A DNA stretch of 64,000 nucleotides, taken from positions 58,051 through 122,050 of the forward strand of contig PVNI01000020.1 of NCBI GenBank assembly GCA_003001795.1. The letters are read 5' to 3'. The position numbers and the translations under genes are program-made. The stretch comes from Actinomadura viridilutea. GTDB lineage: Bacteria; Actinomycetota; Actinomycetes; Streptosporangiales; Streptosporangiaceae. Position 1 is the first letter of the stretch. Every line of letters starts with the position of its first letter. Positions 61,501-64,000 of the stretch are shown piece after piece. Below the pieces are notes generated by a model, which made no database searches, had not been told where the DNA came from, and was given only the letters and a program-made list of their open reading frames with translations.

Positions 61501-62058
61501 TCACCCGGCGGCGGCCGGGCGGTAGTCCAGGACGATGGTGCCGGACGACGCCATGACGGTCGTGCCGGCCAGCGTCCACTTCGACAGCGGGGCCCCGTCG
61601 CGGAACATCTTCTTGCCCGAGCCGACCACGACCGGGTGCAGCCACAGCTTCAACTCGTCCAGCAGGCCGTACTCGATGAGCGAGTCGACCAGTCCCATGC
61701 TCCCGTAGACCAGGATGTCCTTGTCGTACCGCTTCTTCAGGGCGGCGATCTCCTCGCGGACGTTCTCCCGGATGACGGTCGAGTTGTTCCACTCGGCCTT
61801 CTCCAGGGTGGTGGAGACGACGTACTTGGGCAGGGTGTTCATGCGGACGCCGAACTCCCCGGTCTGCTCCTCCATGTTCGGCCACGAGGCGGCGAAGCCC
61901 TCGTAGGTGACGCGGCCCAGCAGCAGCGCGTCGCTGGCGAACAGCTGGCCGTGGGCGAACGTGGCGTGCTCGGGGACGAAGTACTCCATCGTCCACTGGT
62001 CCGGACGCTCCGCGACGCCGTCCAGCGAGACGTAGCTCAGCGCGACGATGTTGCCCAT
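61501..62058 (-). CDS. Dihydrofolate reductase family protein (RibD C-terminal-like)
   Basis: 185 residues with the DHFR fold: MGNIVALSYVSLDGVAERPDQWTMEYF, ALLLGRVTYEGFAASWP, KYVVSTTLEKAEW, DILVYGSMGLVDSLIEYGLLDELKLWLHPVVVGSGKKMF. These proteins reduce pyrimidines or act on unknown substrates and are common in actinomycetes. ATG 62058 follows GGAGGAGAG. It is divergent from the SARP regulator. Confidence 0.93.
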   Translation of the reverse strand: MGNIVALSYVSLDGVAERPDQWTMEYFVPEHATFAHGQLFASDALLLGRVTYEGFAASWPNMEEQTGEFGVRMNTLPKYVVSTTLEKAEWNNSTVIRENVREEIAALKKRYDKDILVYGSMGLVDSLIEYGLLDELKLWLHPVVVGSGKKMFRDGAPLSKWTLAGTTVMASSGTIVLDYRPAAAG

Positions 62059-62186
62059 GTGCTCTCCTCCGTGCGGTTCCGTCGGGTAGGGGTGCTCGGC
62101 GCGCGGATGACGACGGCCGCGGCCTGTCCGACATCTCCGCCCCCCGTGGTCCCCGTTGCGTGACGAGACGAGGGTGCCCGGAGGCG

Positions 62187-62215
62187 TTTACGGGATCTTT
62201 ACGGTCTGTCTTCGG
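62187..62215 (+). promoter_or_regulatory. Heptameric direct repeats, likely SARP-binding site
   Basis: TTTACGG occurs at 62187-62193 and 62198-62204, separated by four bases. A third, weaker copy TCTTCGG is at 62209-62215. The 11-base period is the arrangement bound by SARP regulators, so this may be an autoregulatory site of the gene starting at 62243. A possible -10 TTATCG follows at 62229. Confidence 0.7.
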
Positions 62216-62242
62216 CTGGTCGGAGCGGTTATCGTGCCGCTC

Positions 62243-64000
62243 ATGCGGTTCGGGGTGCTGGGGCCCGTGGCGGTGTGGACCGACGACGGCTCGCCGGTCG
62301 CGGTGCCCGGCCGGAAGGTCCGCGCGCTCCTGGCCGACCTGCTCGTGCACGAGGGCCGCCCGGTGCCCGCCGACCGCCTCATCGACGACCTGTGGGGCGC
62401 GCGCCCGCCGGGCAACCCGGCGCTCGCGCTGTCGGCCAAGGTGTCCCAGTTGCGGCGGGTGCTGGAGGACGCCCAGCCCGGCGGCCGGGCCCTGGTCGAG
62501 ACGCGGCCCGCCGGATACGTCCTGCACATCGGCGCGGACGGCCTGGACGCCGTGCGGTTCACCGACATGCTCGCGCGGGCGCGGCGCACCGACGACCCCG
62601 CCGCCCGGGCGGAGCTGCTGCGCGACGCGCTGGCGCTGTGGCGCGGCCCCGCGCTCGCCGACTTCGCCGACGAGCCGTTCGCCCAGCCGACGATCACCAG
62701 GCTGGAGGACCTGCGGCTCGCCGCGCTGGAGGACCACGCCGAAGCGCGCCTGGCGCTGGGCGAGCACGCCGCGACGGCCGCCGAGCTGGGCGACCTGGTG
62801 GCCGCCCACCCGCTGCGCGAACGGCTGCGCGCCCTGCACATGCGCGCCCTCTACCTGGCGGGGCGGCCGCGCGAGGCGCTGGAGAGCTTCGCGTCGCTGC
62901 GCGCGCAGCTGGCAGACGAACTGGGCCTCGACCCGGGCCCGGAACTCGTCGCGCTGCACCGGGCCATCCTGACGCAGGACCCGTCCCTCGGCGGCCCGCC
63001 CCGGGGGAACCTGCCCGCCCCCGTCTCCGAGCTGATCGGGCGGGACGCGGCCATCGCGGAGATCGAGGCCCGGCTGCGCGGCGACCGGCTGGTCACGCTG
63101 ACCGGGCCCGGCGGCGTCGGCAAGACGCGGCTCGCGCTGGCCGTGGCGGACCGGGTCGCGGCCGCGTTCCCCGACGGCGCCTGGCTGGTGGAGCTGGCGG
63201 CCTACGAGCCGCCGCCGACCGCCGGCGACCCGCTCGGCCCGCTGACCGACATGGTGATGGCGGCCCTGGACGTCCGCGACCCGCCGGGGCGCGGCACGCC
63301 CGTCGAGCGCCTCGTCGCGGCGCTGCGCGCCCGGCGGATGCTGCTCGTCCTGGACAACTGCGAGCACGTCGTCGAGCAGGCCGCCGAGCTGACCGACCGG
63401 CTGCTGCGCGGCGTCCCCGGGCTGCGCGTCCTGGCGACCGGCCGGGAACCGCTGGCCGTGGCCGGCGAGGTGGTGTGGAGCGTGCCGCCGCTGCGCGTGC
63501 CCGCCCGGGACGCCGACCCGCGGGAGGTGGCGCGGTGCGACGCGGTCCGGCTGTTCGCGGCCCGCGCGGCCGCCGCCGCGCGCGGTTTCGCGCTCGACGA
63601 GCGGAACGCCGGGGCCGTCGCCGTGCTGTGCCGGCGGCTGGACGGCATCCCGCTGGCCCTGGAACTGGCGGCGACCCGGGTGCGGGCGCTCGGCGTGGAC
63701 GGGCTGGTGGCGCGCCTGGACGACCGGTTCCGGCTGCTGGCCGGCGGCCGCCGCGGCGCCCCGCCCCGCCAGCAGACCCTCCTGGCGATGATCGACTGGA
63801 GCTGGGACCTGCTGACCGAGCCGGAGCGGGCCGTGCTGCGCCGCCTGTCGGTGCACGCCGACGGATGCACGCCGGAGGCGGCCGAGGCCGTGTGCGGGGG
63901 GGGGGGGGGGGGGGTGGGGGGCGGGCCCGGGGGGGGGGGGGGGGGGGTGGGGGGGGGGGCCGCTCGGGTGACCGCCGGGCACCGGCGCCGGGCCGTGCGC
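62243..64000 (+). CDS. SARP/AfsR-type regulator with BTAD and NB-ARC domains, 3' end missing
   Basis: The frame is open to the end of the window. Residues 1-90 form the OmpR-like DNA-binding domain (MRFGVLGPVAVWTDDGSPVAVPGRKVRALLADLLVHEGRPVPADRLIDDLWG). A bacterial transcriptional activation domain follows (LEDLRLAALEDHAEARLALGEHAATAAELGDLVAAHPLRERL). From about 255 there is an NB-ARC/NTPase part with LTGPGGVGKTRLA (Walker A), RRMLLVLDNCEHV and LLAMIDWSWDLLTEPERAVLRRLSV. From about 63896 the sequence is poly-G and chimeric, so only the part up to there is trustworthy. It is probably a pathway-specific activator. Confidence 0.9.
   Translation, partial: MRFGVLGPVAVWTDDGSPVAVPGRKVRALLADLLVHEGRPVPADRLIDDLWGARPPGNPALALSAKVSQLRRVLEDAQPGGRALVETRPAGYVLHIGADGLDAVRFTDMLARARRTDDPAARAELLRDALALWRGPALADFADEPFAQPTITRLEDLRLAALEDHAEARLALGEHAATAAELGDLVAAHPLRERLRALHMRALYLAGRPREALESFASLRAQLADELGLDPGPELVALHRAILTQDPSLGGPPRGNLPAPVSELIGRDAAIAEIEARLRGDRLVTLTGPGGVGKTRLALAVADRVAAAFPDGAWLVELAAYEPPPTAGDPLGPLTDMVMAALDVRDPPGRGTPVERLVAALRARRMLLVLDNCEHVVEQAAELTDRLLRGVPGLRVLATGREPLAVAGEVVWSVPPLRVPARDADPREVARCDAVRLFAARAAAAARGFALDERNAGAVAVLCRRLDGIPLALELAATRVRALGVDGLVARLDDRFRLLAGGRRGAPPRQQTLLAMIDWSWDLLTEPERAVLRRLSVHADGCTPEAAEAVCGGGGGGVGGGPGGGGGGVGGGAARVTAGHRRRAVR
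63896..64000. other. Poly-G artefact and chimeric end of the window
   Basis: Long G runs, broken by a few other bases, are followed by about 40 bases (63960-64000) identical to 45328-45367 inside the Spo0M gene. This is not a plausible continuation of the regulator and looks like a sequencing-chemistry and assembly artefact. Confidence 0.8.

Noticed and set aside
63896..63960. G-quadruplex or natural poly-G element
   Set aside because: The pattern and the exact chimeric copy after it fit an assembly artefact better.

Overview
The window is one stretch of very GC-rich DNA. GTG and occasional TTG starts, dense gene packing and 4-base ATGA/GTGA/TTGA overlaps all point to an actinomycete chromosome. 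Family content fits a filamentous, sporulating lineage of the Thermomonosporaceae/Streptosporangiales kind: SigR-type sigma factor, WhiJ/AbaA-like XRE-DUF5753 plus DUF397 locus, SARP regulator, F420-dependent oxidoreductase, secreted SSI-type protease inhibitor, Spo0M, and PP2C/STAS/HATPase anti-sigma modules. Lineage is inferred from gene content only. No tRNA, rRNA, CRISPR array or complete insertion sequence was found.

Layout. 1-3 kb: end of deoC and two aldehyde dehydrogenase-family genes, the second lacking the catalytic half. 3-8 kb: a histone H1-like basic protein, a DUF2630 protein, argS and plsX. 8-10.5 kb: a coupled minus-strand operon (DUF998 membrane protein, alpha/beta hydrolase, two related small secreted or anchored proteins). 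10.8-14.4 kb: a KamA-family radical SAM enzyme, then an MFS exporter divergent from an ArsR-like regulator with a perfect palindrome between them. 14.4-22.6 kb: the most striking block. An XRE-cupin regulator and a beta-hydroxyacid dehydrogenase diverge from a six-gene coupled operon (M24 aminopeptidase-fold protein, E1 alpha, E1 beta, amidohydrolase, bicupin, atypical SDR). It looks like an undescribed catabolic pathway.

22.9-29.8 kb: DinB, PEBP, an ABC polysaccharide exporter, a remnant of a peptidase gene, an F420-dependent LLM enzyme, VanW and YceI. 29.8-35.5 kb: an ABC-F protein and two divergent prolyl-tRNA synthetases of different evolutionary types. 35.5-40.6 kb: signalling genes (PAS-GAF-PP2C, GAF-ANTAR, CBS), a protease inhibitor and SigR without adjacent RsrA. 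41-49.3 kb: uncharacterised repeat-rich and coiled-coil proteins, Spo0M and a two-subunit M16 peptidase. 49.5-54.5 kb: STAS protein, HATPase, XRE/DUF397 pair, Ser/Thr kinase and a small basic protein. 54.5-64 kb: an MFS remnant, secreted hydrolases, an SDR with a palindromic operator, a threonine dehydratase-like enzyme, a prolyl aminopeptidase-like hydrolase, a DHFR-family protein and a SARP/AfsR-type regulator preceded by heptameric direct repeats.

The last ~105 bases are poly-G sequence followed by an exact copy of bases 45328-45367. The end of the window is therefore probably an assembly artefact, and the SARP gene is truncated there.
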